This document shows, one piece after another, positions 11,853 through 23,540 of a stretch of DNA of 64,000 bases. The notes under the pieces were generated by a model. It saw only the letters and a list, made by a program, of their open reading frames with translations, had not been told where the DNA came from and made no database searches. Position 1 is the first letter of the stretch. Each line of letters begins with the position of its first letter. A program made the translations under genes and the position numbers. Source of the DNA: Gnetum montanum (lineage: Eukaryota > Streptophyta > Gnetopsida > Gnetales > Gnetaceae); assembly GCA_015680685.1 (NCBI GenBank), contig MNCI01018376.1, forward strand, positions 1-64,000, in the 5' to 3' direction.

Positions 11853-14800
11853 ATGGCTTGTGACATTATAGAGACCGTTTTGCCCAGGGCCACACAAGAC
11901 ATACTAGCCTTTATCACTGATATTGATGAGGGGCTTTTTAGAGTTGAGGGAGGCCCTACTGAGGGTCCTAGATCCACTCGTCCTTTAACTCGTGTGTGGG
12001 AGCTGCCTACTTGTGGTCATTACAACAACAACAACACACTCTTCCTAGCTCTCCGTGTGCATACCTTATTTCAGAACCCACCCGGGATAGTATAGAAAGT
12101 GGATAGGTATCCTTCTTTGTGTCTTACTTTAACTTGTGATTTCTTTTTAATTTTATGTCATCATCTAAATGTGAATGTTGTTTTCACATGTAGGCCCCGT
12201 TTTGATGAACATGGGATGCGTGATGATGATGGTGGGCTTGCTTTAATGAGCACAACACTAGAGACATTTATGGCAAGCCCCATTCTTCGAGTTGCAGTAT
12301 TGGACCAAAAAAAGATAGCTCTTGTTGACTCCCACATGCAATTTTCAAGAGCCTTTGAGCGTTGCTAGGCTTGCGGTTGGTTGCATAAGGATTGGTCTCC
12401 TAATGGATCAATTTTTCCTCAAAGGATTGATCCTGCGCCCACCTTGCCTTCACTAGTCACAGATGGTAAGTGACTGCACCTTAGACTCCATTTTCCTTTT
12501 TTGTTGCATCATTGTGTGTCATATCCCTTTTCTAACTTTTGGTTCTATGTTTTTCTTTTACAGTATTCACCCCCCTGAAGAAGTTATGATTACCATAGGA
12601 TGTACTAAGGCTACACTTATTACAAAGTATGGGGAGGTAGAGCAATCACAGAAGTGGTTACAGAAGGGAGCTTCTGATTTGATTATTGGTCACCTCACCC
12701 AAGCCAATTTGATGGACCTGTTTATAGCCTTGACTCCTAGTGTTCCGATGGTCGAGATGGTTACGATTGTTGACTCTTTCAGTGGTGATGCTTCTCGTTT
12801 TACCACACGGGTTTAGGGAGTGAAGGTATCCTTCCATCTAACCACTAAGTTTCTCTCCGATGTTTTTGGAGTTCCTATGAATGGTGCTATGGTGGTCGTG
12901 GACAAAGCAACTAAGGATGGGCAGATCATAAGGGAGCTTGAGCAATGGTTAGGTTTGTCTAAGGGCCCTAAAGGATTTGCCATGCGAGAGGATACCTGAT
13001 CTATGGAAGTGAACTTCTTGTATACTCTCTTTCGAGTGCAGGCATTTCCCAAATCTCTTTCCCAAGGGAGAAACCTTGGGGTCAAGTCTGTGTGTGTGAT
13101 ATGTGTAGTTTTGGAAACAGGCATGCAATACAATTGGACACAATTTCTAGGATCTGGCCTTCATGGGGAAATTATTAGGTTGTGTTCAAGCATTCATGCA
13201 AAATCCCACTTCACCTTTGGTTTCTTTGCGGGATACTTGTGCAGGTTCGCTAAATTCCTAGTAGTTCATGAGGATAACCATCACATTTTGAGAGATCGTT
13301 CACAATTATCCCGCCCTTGGATTCACCAGTTATATAGCACCACTAGATCCCAGGACCCACTGGAAGAGATTGAGGAGTCTGTGTCGGTTACTAGTGGAGG
13401 TATGGCCAACCATTCTCATCATTCTCATGACAGCTTGGGAATAGAACCACCTAGGTTGCGCGCATCTGTTAAGAGAGCTGAACACTTGATTAGTGAAACT
13501 ATTGGAAAGTCCAAGGAAAAGGTGAAAAGGAAGGAACGTGCAAGGGAATCTGCCTCAGATGTGAGACCCCCAAGGGAGAAAAAGATTCGGTTTATATTGC
13601 TAGTGGAGTGCAAGTGGTTTGTTTCATTGTTATATATTTACTTTTTTTTTGGTTTATATTACCATTGGATATACTTATGAGTTATATCTAACTTTACGGT
13701 TTTGGTGTTATTGCAGAGGAAAGTCTAGAGGAGGAGAGAGAGGTCCTAGCTCCTATACCAGAGGAGGAAGGAAAAGAAAATGAAGACATAATCGAGGAAG
13801 GAGAAATTATTGCCACACAAGAGAAAGAGGGGACAAGCAACATGGGAACGAGGCTTGTGAAGGAGGCCTTGGATGCACTTAGACATTCAAGAGATGAAAG
13901 GGATGTCCTTGATGGCTTCTTTGATAGGTCTTTACAACTTGGTGATCCACCCAGGCTAGACAACGAAGGTCTTTTTGGTATGTTCCTCTTTAGCTCAATC
14001 TAGATTCTATGTATTTTGATTTTTATGTGTTATCCTTGATTATTTTGACTACTTTAGGGTAGATGTTGAAATTCCTAAGGCACCTATGTCTCGGGAAGTA
14101 GCATCAGGGTTGCAGGTTCCAATTGAAGAAACCTCCCCTACTCGTCCCACATCAACTAACCCATTGAGGCCATGGCTTGAGATGCCTAGCAAAATGGACT
14201 TTGTTACAGGCATTGTTGATGAGGTGGTTACCTGATTACAAGAAGCTCATCCTGAACTAGGTGTGTGTATATTACATGTCATGCTAAGTTTCTGGTTTTA
14301 CAATGTTTCTTTGTGTCTATTTTTGACCATGCCTTATTTATATATCCACCTGCAGGCGCCAAACTCCAGTGGGATCCTTCTAAAGCTACCCACATCGATG
14401 CTCTCCCTGAGTTACTAGGGGATATTGAGTAGGTCCTAAGAAAGATCTATGATGCAATTTCTGGTTGCGTCATACAGAATGCCAAGACAGTTTGGACTTT
14501 AAGGCGTTCAACTGAGTATCTATGGGATGAGGTTCACACACTGAAGGAGACATTAGCAAAAGAGAGAGAGGAGAAAAGGGATCTCCAATCCCATTATGAC
14601 TTTGCTGCTGCTAGGTTGTCTGGTGATAGTACATGGTGCTTATCCGAAGTCACCTACACACGTTATTGGACAATTTTAAATAGTAAAGTGCAGGCTATGT
14701 GGGACTTAGCAGAACAGGGAGCACAGATAGATTTGTTGAACAGGAAATGGCAAGATTGGAAATCGTTTGCCGCCAAAGTATGGAAGTGGGGCCAAGACCA

Positions 14801-15330
14801 AAAGGACCACAAGCATCAGTATAAGAAATGGTTGAAGGAGGAGTCAGTTGAACGTCACCGGATAGAGATGTTCATTGACTGGTTAGGTTTGTGACCTTTT
14901 TATGATAGGTTTATCGAGTGCACCAAGGTGGAGGGATCTTTAGAGAGAACAATTACCACCACCTCTGGGGAGACTACGACAGGTGTGTTCTCTCTTGAGC
15001 ACCCTACTTGGACCCTGGTGGACAAAGGAAAAGCACTCACTGGTATTGACCTTGGCTTGGAGGAGGATTGGGAAAATGTGCCCAAAAAGGAGATTCTACA
15101 GCATTTGGAGACCAACTTGGAGCCTTCCTCATTTGTGAGTAATTTATTGCGACATCTATTTTTTGTTTTAGTGTTATTGTTTTTCTGATTTTTGTGTTTA
15201 TGATTCGCTTTATTACCCTTAACTATTTTGTTTTTTTTTCTGTTTGTAGGGACATGTAAATGATGGAGCTGGTCCTAGTGGAGTAGGAGCGGATGATGAG
15301 GAGGATCTTGGGGATCAACCCCATCCATGA
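11853..15330 (+). pseudogene. seven-exon gene antisense to element A, inside its predicted intron
   Basis: Unknown protein. Exons by splice signals and reading phase: 11853-12106, 12194-12465, 12564-about 13610, 13717-13977, 14058-14260, 14356-15135 and 15249-15330. Introns begin GTATCC, GTAAGT, GTATGT, GTGTGT or GTGAGT and end AG; the donor of the third is not certain. Phase is kept across the introns that I could check, apart from a one-base loss in a C run in exon 3. Exon 3 ends in a Lys/Arg/Glu-rich stretch. Exon 4 is very acidic. Exon 6 is Trp- and charge-rich, probably helical, and the tail is acidic (GADDEEDLGDQ). Seven in-frame stops are TAG or TGA, each one transition from CAG, CGA or TGG. 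I do not recognise the family, though exon 3 loosely resembles plant transposon-associated proteins. An earlier start exon is possible. Confidence 0.7.
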
Positions 15331-15339
15331 GCTTTTAAG

Positions 15340-15870
15340 CCATTAAATGTTTTTGGATTTTTGGATGTTTGATAGAATGTATAAAGACTGATGTAATGAT
15401 TTGGATTTAATTGTGGTATAAAATGGTTGCATTCTTTTGTTACTTTGTTGTTCCATGTATGTATATAAATATTTTTGTTATTTTTCATGTTTTTCATTAT
15501 TTTTTTTCTTTGTTTTCTTGAGTATATTGTGAACATGTGCATGAAACTAAAGGTAGCATAAATTTCTAAAATGTAAAGTGGAACGTAAGGTAAATATTTG
15601 AAAAAGAAGGCAATGACCGTGCATGAATCTAAATTGTAACTTGTAACTTGTAAACGAAAATTCAATGTAAAGTGATGGGAGTTCATGAATCTGGAACTTG
15701 TTGGCTCTAGTTTAAAGCCATTTCGGGCTGGGTACATCAATTTAAAGTCATGATGGACTATTGCATCTGTTGTTAAAGAAAGAAAGGATTACCAGTTTTA
15801 TGCCATGGTGGGCCAAAGGTAGTAACGTTTTCAGAAATTTTTAAACAGAACCGGCCATTTCTGATCGTGG
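15340..15870. other. non-coding spacer between antisense gene and tandem array
   Basis: AT-rich sequence with no supported gene. From about 15700, irregular units of the form agttt-a-gccat appear and grade into the array that follows. Confidence 0.5.
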
Positions 15871-16225
15871 CTAGTTTAATGTCATTTCAGACATTTCGTA
15901 GTTTAACGTCATTTCAGATATTTGTAGTTTAACGTCATTTCGGATATTTGTAGTTTAACGCCATTTTGGACATTTCGTAGTTTAACGTCATTTCGGACAT
16001 TGGTAGTTTAACGTCATTTTGGACATTGGTAGTTTAACATCATTTCGGACATTGGTAGTTAACGTCATTTCGGACATTTGTAGTTTAACGTCATTTTGGA
16101 CATTTGTAGTTTAATGTCATTTCAGACATTTCGTAGTTTAACGTCATTTCAGACATTTGTAGTTTAACGTCATTTCGGACATTTCATAGTTTAACGTCAT
16201 TTCGGACATTTCGTAGTTTAACTCT
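15871..16225. repeat. satellite-like tandem array, 26-27-bp unit, about 13 copies
   Basis: The unit is GTAGTTTAACGTCATTTCGG followed by ACATTT, with or without an extra CG. Its core AGTTTAACGTCAT resembles the core AGTTTTAAGTCAT of the 38-bp array at 5659-5998, although the rest differs. The array lies just inside the predicted intron, next to its donor. Confidence 0.9.
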
Positions 16226-16294
16226 GTTTGTTGATTTGCTTCTTGATCCTTTGTAGTTTAACATGTGGGGTTGGGCATGTGGGTAAGATTTTAT

Positions 16295-16303
16295 ACTCAC
16301 CTT
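16295..16303 (-). promoter_or_regulatory. predicted 5' splice site after protease
   Basis: The minus strand reads AAG then GTGAGT, a near-consensus plant donor. Joined to the acceptor at 9501 the protease frame continues into the MATNN frame of the RT exon. An intron between protease and RT is known for Ogre-type members of the Tat lineage. The size here, about 6.8 kb, is exceptional and depends on the antisense gene and arrays it holds. Confidence 0.5.
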
Positions 16304-18671
16304 CCCCTTTATCAGTGATATCAAAGGGTAATTATGACCAAGAGACATCAGTAGGGATGGCGCCTATGTTTGTATTGTCTAGTGTTTCTTCAGTTTCAGT
16401 GGGATTGGGAGTTAATGTTGGAGTTATGTTTTGAAGTATGCTCATGGTGCCTTGCTTAGGTTCAATGAATTCAATTTCTGATTCCTAATTCACTCTAGGA
16501 TTTGAGGAAGTAGGTGGCACTATTGCATCCCCATATATGATGATCTCACCACCCTCGTAAGGTAGGTGGATCTCCTGATGGATTGGGGAGGATACGGCTT
16601 TGAGTTAAGCTAGCCAGGGACATCCTAGGATCAAATTAAATCCTAGAATTTCATCGACTACTATGAATTCATCTTATGTGGGGAATTGATCCCCGGCTAT
16701 GAAATCCAAGATAACCATACCTCTCACTCCAACACGGGAATCACTGAAGGATTTTAGGAAAGAGGTTGTCATGAGCTGTATTTGTTTGGTAAGTCCTAGT
16801 TTTTCGATGATGGAAAAAGGTATTACATTGGTTACTGCATCATCATTGACATGCACCCTACATATCTTGAAATGATTAACTTGTATCATTATGAACATAG
16901 GGGTTGTGGTGACTTCTCCTGTTTTCTCATCTAGCTTAATGTCCTTAGCATGAAACTCTAGGGATGTAGTTTTTGATTCCTGAGCTTGTACAGACAATAC
17001 CGCATGAATGGATGGTTCATCTGCGGGAAGGTCCTCACTAACAGGGATTGGAGTTAACATACGCACGAGAGCTTCTCGATGTACCAGCGAAGTCATTACT
17101 AGATCATATAGGCTTAAAAAAGTATTCTTTTGTTTCAAAGCTTGTGTGACCTGGGTCAATGCATTCGCTAGGTCTTTACCATTTGGGGCACCCTTATCTA
17201 TAGAGACTTGGTCCATTAACCTAGCATTCATATTTCTTGTGGAGGGGCTTTTACTGAAGATGTTGGGTTTGGGACATGGCTCTTGACATTATCCTCATTT
17301 TGGTGACTCGTACTAGGCTCATTAATGGACGGGCCCATGGGAATAGCATTTAGTGGTGTTGGCTTTGGTGGTCCTAATTTTCCATTATGGTTTTCCCTTT
17401 CCAAACATTCTCTTGTTAGTTTATTGGCAAGACATTCTCGTAGATGTTGCGGGGGAAAGGAGGTGGGTTGTGTATCAGGACATTTTGGCACCCGGATCAC
17501 AAAGGGAATGGGTCGGTTTTCAGATGGTGTGGTTGTGGCTACAACAGAAGAAGGGACACAAATGACAAATGGTTTTGATGGTGTGGGGGATGTGCACATG
17601 GTGAAAGGGATTTGAGGATATGTTGGGGTAGGTGTGTTTTCTGAAGACCTGTGAATCATAAAAGATTTTTAAGGAACGTCTTGTCTATCTTCAACATGGA
17701 TGGTATTAATCACATATGGTGCATTGTTGGTATTGAGAGGATCCTTGTAGACCCCCATGGATTGGTTTTGGAGTCTTACAAGGTTTGCATCATTAGTGTG
17801 ATGGGATGGCATTCGGGGTTGAGATCATGGGATGTGGTACACTGTAGTGAGTAGACAGGTTTTGTTGAACAGCTGGTGGAACCCACTGTCCAGTCACCAA
17901 TTGTGAATTGATCATTGGTGCTTGTTGGATTTGCACTTAAGGTATGTAATGGATGGATGTGGAAGCGGGTATGACCGATGGCATTCTAATCACTTGAGGT
18001 TGAAAAGTCATTCCTGCATTAGTCTGAGGAGGAAGTTGTTGGGATTGTGTTTGCAATGGTACGATGGAAGTAGATGCGTTAGTTTGAACATTGGACTTGG
18101 AGAAGATGGGAATGGGAATGGCTACTTCCTGTAAGGAAGCTGGTGGCAGAAATGTTGTCTCTTCCAGGAAAGGTTGAAATAGTGGGTTTTTATGGGCATG
18201 GGGGCTAACGGTATGGTATGAATCCCCATGTTCAGGTTGGGTTGCAAAATCATCTTTCTTGTCTCCACCTTGAGGCTCTATTGGAGGTAATTGTAGGGCT
18301 TGACTTCTAGCCATGAGAAGTTGGGATATGAGTCTATGATGGTGTTCAGAGAGCGGGATTATGTCAAATTCTGAAGGAATGAATTTGCGACCTCCTTTGT
18401 GGATAAGTTCATAGTCTCATTTTGCTTCCCTTTCTGTATGGTTGATAGGTAGGTTGGCTTGAATTTTGACATAGATGAAGTTATACTCTTTAGGTGTAAG
18501 AGTCACATAAGTAGGGCCCTTGCCCTATAGCCTAAGTGACTAGCATGTAGGGCCTTGGGGGTTTACCTATTCAATGATAGTTATGGATTCCGTGGTAGTC
18601 ATAGGGTTCGAGTTTTCAGCCCCAAAGTCTGAGATCGGCAGTGTTACTGGGTTGATTTGGGAGGATTCCAT
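16301..18671 (-). pseudogene. gag-protease of element A right copy, with internal gag deletion
   Basis: Starts at 18671 (MESSQINPV) and is homologous to the left copy to about 17815. Then the part equal to left positions about 200-1465 is missing, which removes the capsid core and the cysteine/histidine cluster. The protease follows at about 17231-16500: RVHVNDDAVTNVIPFSIIEKLG and the downstream ILGCPWLA motif. The usual catalytic D-S/T-G appears as DDAVTN, as in related plant elements where D-G-A/S-x-N is common. There are multiple stops. Without the capsid core this copy could not make its own particles. Confidence 0.8.
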
Positions 18672-18737
18672 GATGAATGTGAGTAGACTGGGCTAGATGA
18701 GTTGGAGTGCAAGCAACCGCAATGTGATTGAAGTTAA

Positions 18738-18865
18738 TCAAGCTTAGTGTGACCAACAGGGAGCAAGCTCAGCGTGACCAACAGGGAGCAAGCCCAACGT
18801 GACCAACAAGGAGCAAGCCCAGCGTGACCAACAAGGAGCAAGCTTAATGTAACCAACAGGGACAG
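18738..18865. repeat. leader tandem repeat of element A right copy
   Basis: About five 25-bp units (AGCGTGACCAACAGGGAGCA type), equivalent to 2397-2560 of the left copy but fewer in number. Confidence 0.8.
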
Positions 18866-18940
18866 GAGGCTCACAAGGATAAGATGAAAAAGTTATGACA
18901 GGTAGCGTGATCGATGTTTTAACAAACAACAAGCAAGTTT

Positions 18941-18958
18941 GCCCTCCTTCTAGCGCTG
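18941..18958 (-). promoter_or_regulatory. primer binding site, element A right copy
   Basis: Minus-strand CAGCGCTAGAAGGAGGGC, equivalent to the left copy's site, 6 nt from the LTR. The first bases, which should pair with the tRNA CCA end, are mutated. Confidence 0.6.
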
Positions 18959-18964
18959 ATTTAC

Positions 18965-20630
18965 TGTACTGACCTAAATCGTTGGCATAAGGCTGGAAGA
19001 AAACAGACATTGAAGGATTGTTGGGTAGGTAGAGCTGACCCTACCTTCACTTGAGGGAAATTTGGAAAAGGAACGAAGGTAGAGTTCCTTAGATGGTTTG
19101 CACGCAAATCAACCAAGAACTTCCCTGAGCGTAAACTATGGCTTGCGCTGGGATTATCGTAACTGATGTCTTAAAACGTGAACATTGCGTAAGATGTAAA
19201 TGAGACCGTAAGCAGAATATATTCAAAACATAAACTGAATATAGTAAGAAAATGAAACGTAAACTAAATGTAGAGTACAGAGTGTAAATAGAATGTAAAC
19301 TGAATATAAAACAGATTAACGAAAATAATATTTGGTTGGAAAAATGAACGGAACTGTATTGCGTAGAAAAGATGTGCACCGGTCAAAGTGTAGCTGCATG
19401 TAGATGGCAGGTCGAACGTCTAGCCTTGGGGTGATGTGATGTAATGATGTGACGTGATATATGTGAGAAGTACTTAGATGCCAGGAGTAAGTGTGCTGAG
19501 TGCTCAAGGATTGTTGGTTTTGTATGTTCTTAGAATTGCCAATGTCTCCACTTGCCAACCTCGGTTCATGTGAATTGACAAGGTATTTATAGGGCTGGAT
19601 CAGGCTTGGGTGCAAAATTCCAGAATGGGATCAATGGTTGAGATTTAATTGGAAAATGGATCAAGTGACATGTGTCCAATGGATAGTTATGCTCAGGTTG
19701 GATGCATGTTGGCGAGAGTTGGCTGTATGTTGGCAGGCTATATTCTTGACCAGATACATTGCATTTTACAACTCATGGGTTACTCAAGCCCATGAAAGTA
19801 CATTTAATTTAGGCCATGAGGGCCTAACATGCCCACAAATGGGGATTTACAATGAAATGTACAATAAGAGAAATTTGACCTGGCTCGCTTGACCATGGAT
19901 CAAGTGCTGCAGGGTGTCAAGATGTTGATTTGAGGCTATTCGAGGCATCTCTGTTTGACTAGGGCTTCCAATGTGAGTTGATGTGCCTTTAGAGTTGAGT
20001 TGAGCTTTAATGTAGGTTGATTTGAGGTCACGCTGCATTCACGCCCAGCGTGACCTCTAGTGTGTGTCCAGCATCATCCAACGTCCAGCATGCCCAGCGT
20101 TGATTGTGTGGATGTTGGACTCACGCCCAAGGTGACCTCCAGCATGAGTGAGGAAAACTTGACCATTTTTTGAATTCTGAAACCTGTATTTGCTGCCTGA
20201 ATGTGTTTAACTTTGGAATCTAGAATTTGAGCTTGGATTTAAGTGGTTTTGAGTAGTTCATGCTGGCTATTTTGGGTAGGTCATGTTGCAACGTGACCAC
20301 AATGTAACCTACAGCGTCACCTGCAAACACCTGTGAAAACTTGTAATTTTTGACTTAAAATCTGGAGATTCTAGAAGCTGAGGTTAGAGGTTGCAGATGT
20401 TGAGCTCGAGGATGCCTGATGATGACCTGCACGTTCAAAATCAAGTCATTCTGAGTTGGATTGGAGGCTATTTGAATTTGTGAAAGTTGGTCACGCTGGA
20501 GGTCACATTGCAGCGTGACCAAAGCGTCCAGCGTGAGTGCCATGCCTTAGCTAAATTTTTTCTCCAAAATTTTGAAAGGGCTTGAGTTGTTTCCATTTCA
20601 AAGTGCTAGGCCAAAATTAGTGGTGTTTCA
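18965..20630 (-). mobile_element. 5' LTR of element A right copy
   Basis: 1666-bp LTR, begins TGAAACACC on the minus strand and ends before the PBS. The TATA box is at 19584-19592. It is closely similar along its length to 2658-4344, with scattered transitions and small indels. To its right there is no PPT but Athila-like gag sequence of element D, so 20630 is the outer edge of the A insertion. The five bases GTAGG at 20631-20635 are the candidate target-site duplication, whose partner lies left of the window. Confidence 0.85.
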
Positions 20631-21692
20631 GTAGGCATCGTGGAATGCCTGTAAGTGATTTTGCGGATCAGCATTATAACCCCCCTCAAACCATGGGATA
20701 TTATTCATATCTAATTGCTTGATCTAGCTATCTTTATGATGCCTTGTCGGTATTCTAACTGCCTTCGTAATATCTAGCATACTTCAGGTGGCAAGTAGGG
20801 GTTCATCATGATCATCTCTTTCATGAAGTCTATGATGTCTACGTCTTTCCCTACTTTTCCTTCATTCATGCCTTGATTCTCTTGACTACCCTTGTCCTTG
20901 CTCTCGACTCTCTCTTCGAGGTCTCTCATTTTGCTTACCCTTATCCTCACCATTATGCTCTCTATGACTACATCCTAATGTGGAAGGAGAGGGTGAATGA
21001 TGTGATGAAGGAGAAGAAGAAGGAGAACCATTGCCATGATGATGTATCCTGCCTTCTCTTCGGCTGCTACGACCCCGATCGTGATGACGATCAGAATGCC
21101 CGTCCTTGCCATGTGTTTTTGTTTCCTTAGTGAATAGTTGGTGTTCACGGGGATCAGAACTAGGGTTGTATATTGTGGAGTGTAGGTTCTGATACCCCAC
21201 CTCCTCATTATTGTTAGGAGAGGGAACATCATCTTGTGGAGAACTTATTGAGATAGGTTCACCACCCTTAACTTCTCTTATGATGGGCAAAGCATTACGG
21301 GGGCCTTTGCCCTTCAACGATGTGTGGTGACTCTCCTACCACAAGTCTCGTTGATGTTATGCTTCTGTGGGATGGTAGTCCCTTACATTGTAATCGCATG
21401 CAACATACTCAGCGTATAGTTGTGACATGTCAATTCGTGCAAGGGCACAAAGGAGCATGTTGGGGGTAGCTCTATTTGGAGGTAACACTATGTTACCTTC
21501 TAAATCTCTCCAACACAGCTATTTTTCTTGATGGAAGACAACGGTAAAGTTGGATACATATTCATCATGATGGATGTACACCACACTGAATTCTTGAGGA
21601 CCTGGTGGATTTTGGTTATGTGTTTGATGCTGCCGACTGTTTCTAGTGTTATCCCTAGGTGGTGAATTACTTTAATGAGAAGAAGAAGACAT
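20631..21692 (-). pseudogene. gag N-terminal part of Athila-like element D, cut by element A
   Basis: Starts at 21692 (MSSSSH), 126 nt downstream of the PBS. Near the N terminus an acidic/aromatic stretch (VVYIHHDEYV) is shared with element B. An open stretch at 21317-20886 is Ser/His/Arg-rich and disordered. The last 70 bases before the cut match gag in B (35890-35940) and C near the 'GGYNADPQ' type of capsid motif. The remainder was displaced leftward by element A and is outside the window. Confidence 0.75.
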
Positions 21693-21817
21693 TGTGTCTT
21701 ATTCGGTGTGCTGATTAACCATTATATAATTTTTTGTTTAATTAATCCTAAGGGTTTGTTTAAGCTCCCAATGATGTGAATAATTTCCTATGTTCTAATT
21801 AGCGCACAAACACTTAG

Positions 21818-21835
21818 TCCCCGGCAACGGCGCCA
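21818..21835 (-). promoter_or_regulatory. primer binding site matching tRNA-Asp, element D
   Basis: Minus-strand TGGCGCCGTTGCCGGGGA is a perfect complement to the 3' 18 nt of plant tRNA-Asp including CCA, known from memory as the usual Athila primer site. It lies one base from the LTR end. Of the Athila-like copies here it is the only undamaged site. Confidence 0.9.
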
Positions 21836-22329
21836 ATGATGAGTGGCGAGGTACCCCTACACTCAACCATACAAATACGAGCATTACACGTGTGATCTGG
21901 TCGAACTCCGCAGACTAAGTGCCTACACGCCTTATGGAACACTTAAGGTTAATCATTTGTTGTCTTCCTAGACTTACTTGTATTTGTCATGGTTGTATGG
22001 TTAAGTAAGTCTGAGGTATGTGATTTTTATAGTTTTTATGTTTTATGTCCTATGCTAATGAGGTGAAGGGTGAAGAGACTAATTGACTAACTTTAACTAA
22101 CTAACTAAGCCTTAATTAACCTAGCATTAGCATCTTTTCCCACTTATCATTCACACCCNTTTCTTCTTTATTTCCATACACAAACTTATGTTCAGGTACA
22201 ATATTTGCTCGAATAAAGATCCGTTCACTTTGGAGATCCTACTACAGGCACATGGAAATTATTCTATCTCTAGAGAGGTAAAATTGCCAGAGTTTCACTA
22301 CGGTCTAGGCCTAAACTAAGAAACAAGGG

Positions 22330-23324
22330 NNNNNNNNNNNNNNNNNNNNNNNNNNNNNNNNNNNNNNNNNNNNNNNNNNNNNNNNNNNNNNNNNNNNNNN
22401 NNNNNNNNNNNNNNNNNNNNNNNNNNNNNNNNNNNNNNNNNNNNNNNNNNNNNNNNNNNNNNNNNNNNNNNNNNNNNNNNNNNNNNNNNNNNNNNNNNNN
22501 NNNNNNNNNNNNNNNNNNNNNNNNNNNNNNNNNNNNNNNNNNNNNNNNNNNNNNNNNNNNNNNNNNNNNNNNNNNNNNNNNNNNNNNNNNNNNNNNNNNN
22601 NNNNNNNNNNNNNNNNNNNNNNNNNNNNNNNNNNNNNNNNNNNNNNNNNNNNNNNNNNNNNNNNNNNNNNNNNNNNNNNNNNNNNNNNNNNNNNNNNNNN
22701 NNNNNNNNNNNNNNNNNNNNNNNNNNNNNNNNNNNNNNNNNNNNNNNNNNNNNNNNNNNNNNNNNNNNNNNNNNNNNNNNNNNNNNNNNNNNNNNNNNNN
22801 NNNNNNNNNNNNNNNNNNNNNNNNNNNNNNNNNNNNNNNNNNNNNNNNNNNNNNNNNNNNNNNNNNNNNNNNNNNNNNNNNNNNNNNNNNNNNNNNNNNN
22901 NNNNNNNNNNNNNNNNNNNNNNNNNNNNNNNNNNNNNNNNNNNNNNNNNNNNNNNNNNNNNNNNNNNNNNNNNNNNNNNNNNNNNNNNNNNNNNNNNNNN
23001 NNNNNNNNNNNNNNNNNNNNNNNNNNNNNNNNNNNNNNNNNNNNNNNNNNNNNNNNNNNNNNNNNNNNNNNNNNNNNNNNNNNNNNNNNNNNNNNNNNNN
23101 NNNNNNNNNNNNNNNNNNNNNNNNNNNNNNNNNNNNNNNNNNNNNNNNNNNNNNNNNNNNNNNNNNNNNNNNNNNNNNNNNNNNNNNNNNNNNNNNNNNN
23201 NNNNNNNNNNNNNNNNNNNNNNNNNNNNNNNNNNNNNNNNNNNNNNNNNNNNNNNNNNNNNNNNNNNNNNNNNNNNNNNNNNNNNNNNNNNNNNNNNNNN
23301 NNNNNNNNNNNNNNNNNNNNNNNN
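22330..23324. other. assembly gap (run of N)
   Basis: Unsequenced. The 83-85 bases on each side (about 22245-22329 and 23325-23407) are near-identical, both starting GGCACATGGAAATTATTCTA and ending AAACAAGGG. A single N also occurs at 22159. Confidence 0.95.
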
Positions 23325-23447
23325 GGCACATGGAAATTATTCTATCTTTGGAGAGGAAAAACTGCCAGAGTTTTGCTACAGTTTAGGCCTAAACTTAGAA
23401 ACAAGGGAGAGCCACCTCTTATTTATAGATTTGGCGGCGCACTGTGA

Positions 23448-23540
23448 TATCGTGTACGCAATATCGTAGGGGAAGACGCGATATCGCGTACGTGATATAG
23501 CAGGGGATGCGATATCACATGCCGTGATATTGCGTCCCAT
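23448..23540. repeat. GATATC palindrome cluster upstream of TATA, element D LTR
   Basis: Repeated, degenerate copies of a palindromic GATATCGCGTACG-type motif. In the minus-strand sense it lies directly upstream of the TATA box. Similar clusters lie in other LTRs of this group at 25510-25680, 55965-56058 and 62040-62105. Confidence 0.8.

Noticed and set aside
11853-15330. Ordinary host gene with retrotransposons inserted around it
   Set aside because: It lies between protease and RT of one element in one orientation, with splice sites that fit an element intron, and a diverged copy lies at the same place in element F. A captured host gene is still possible for the common ancestor.
21818-21835. 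tRNA gene fragment
   Set aside because: Only the 3' 18 nt match, next to an LTR end. This is the primer binding site.
22270-23331. Long minus-strand ORFs of more than 330 codons
   Set aside because: They consist of translated N from the assembly gap.
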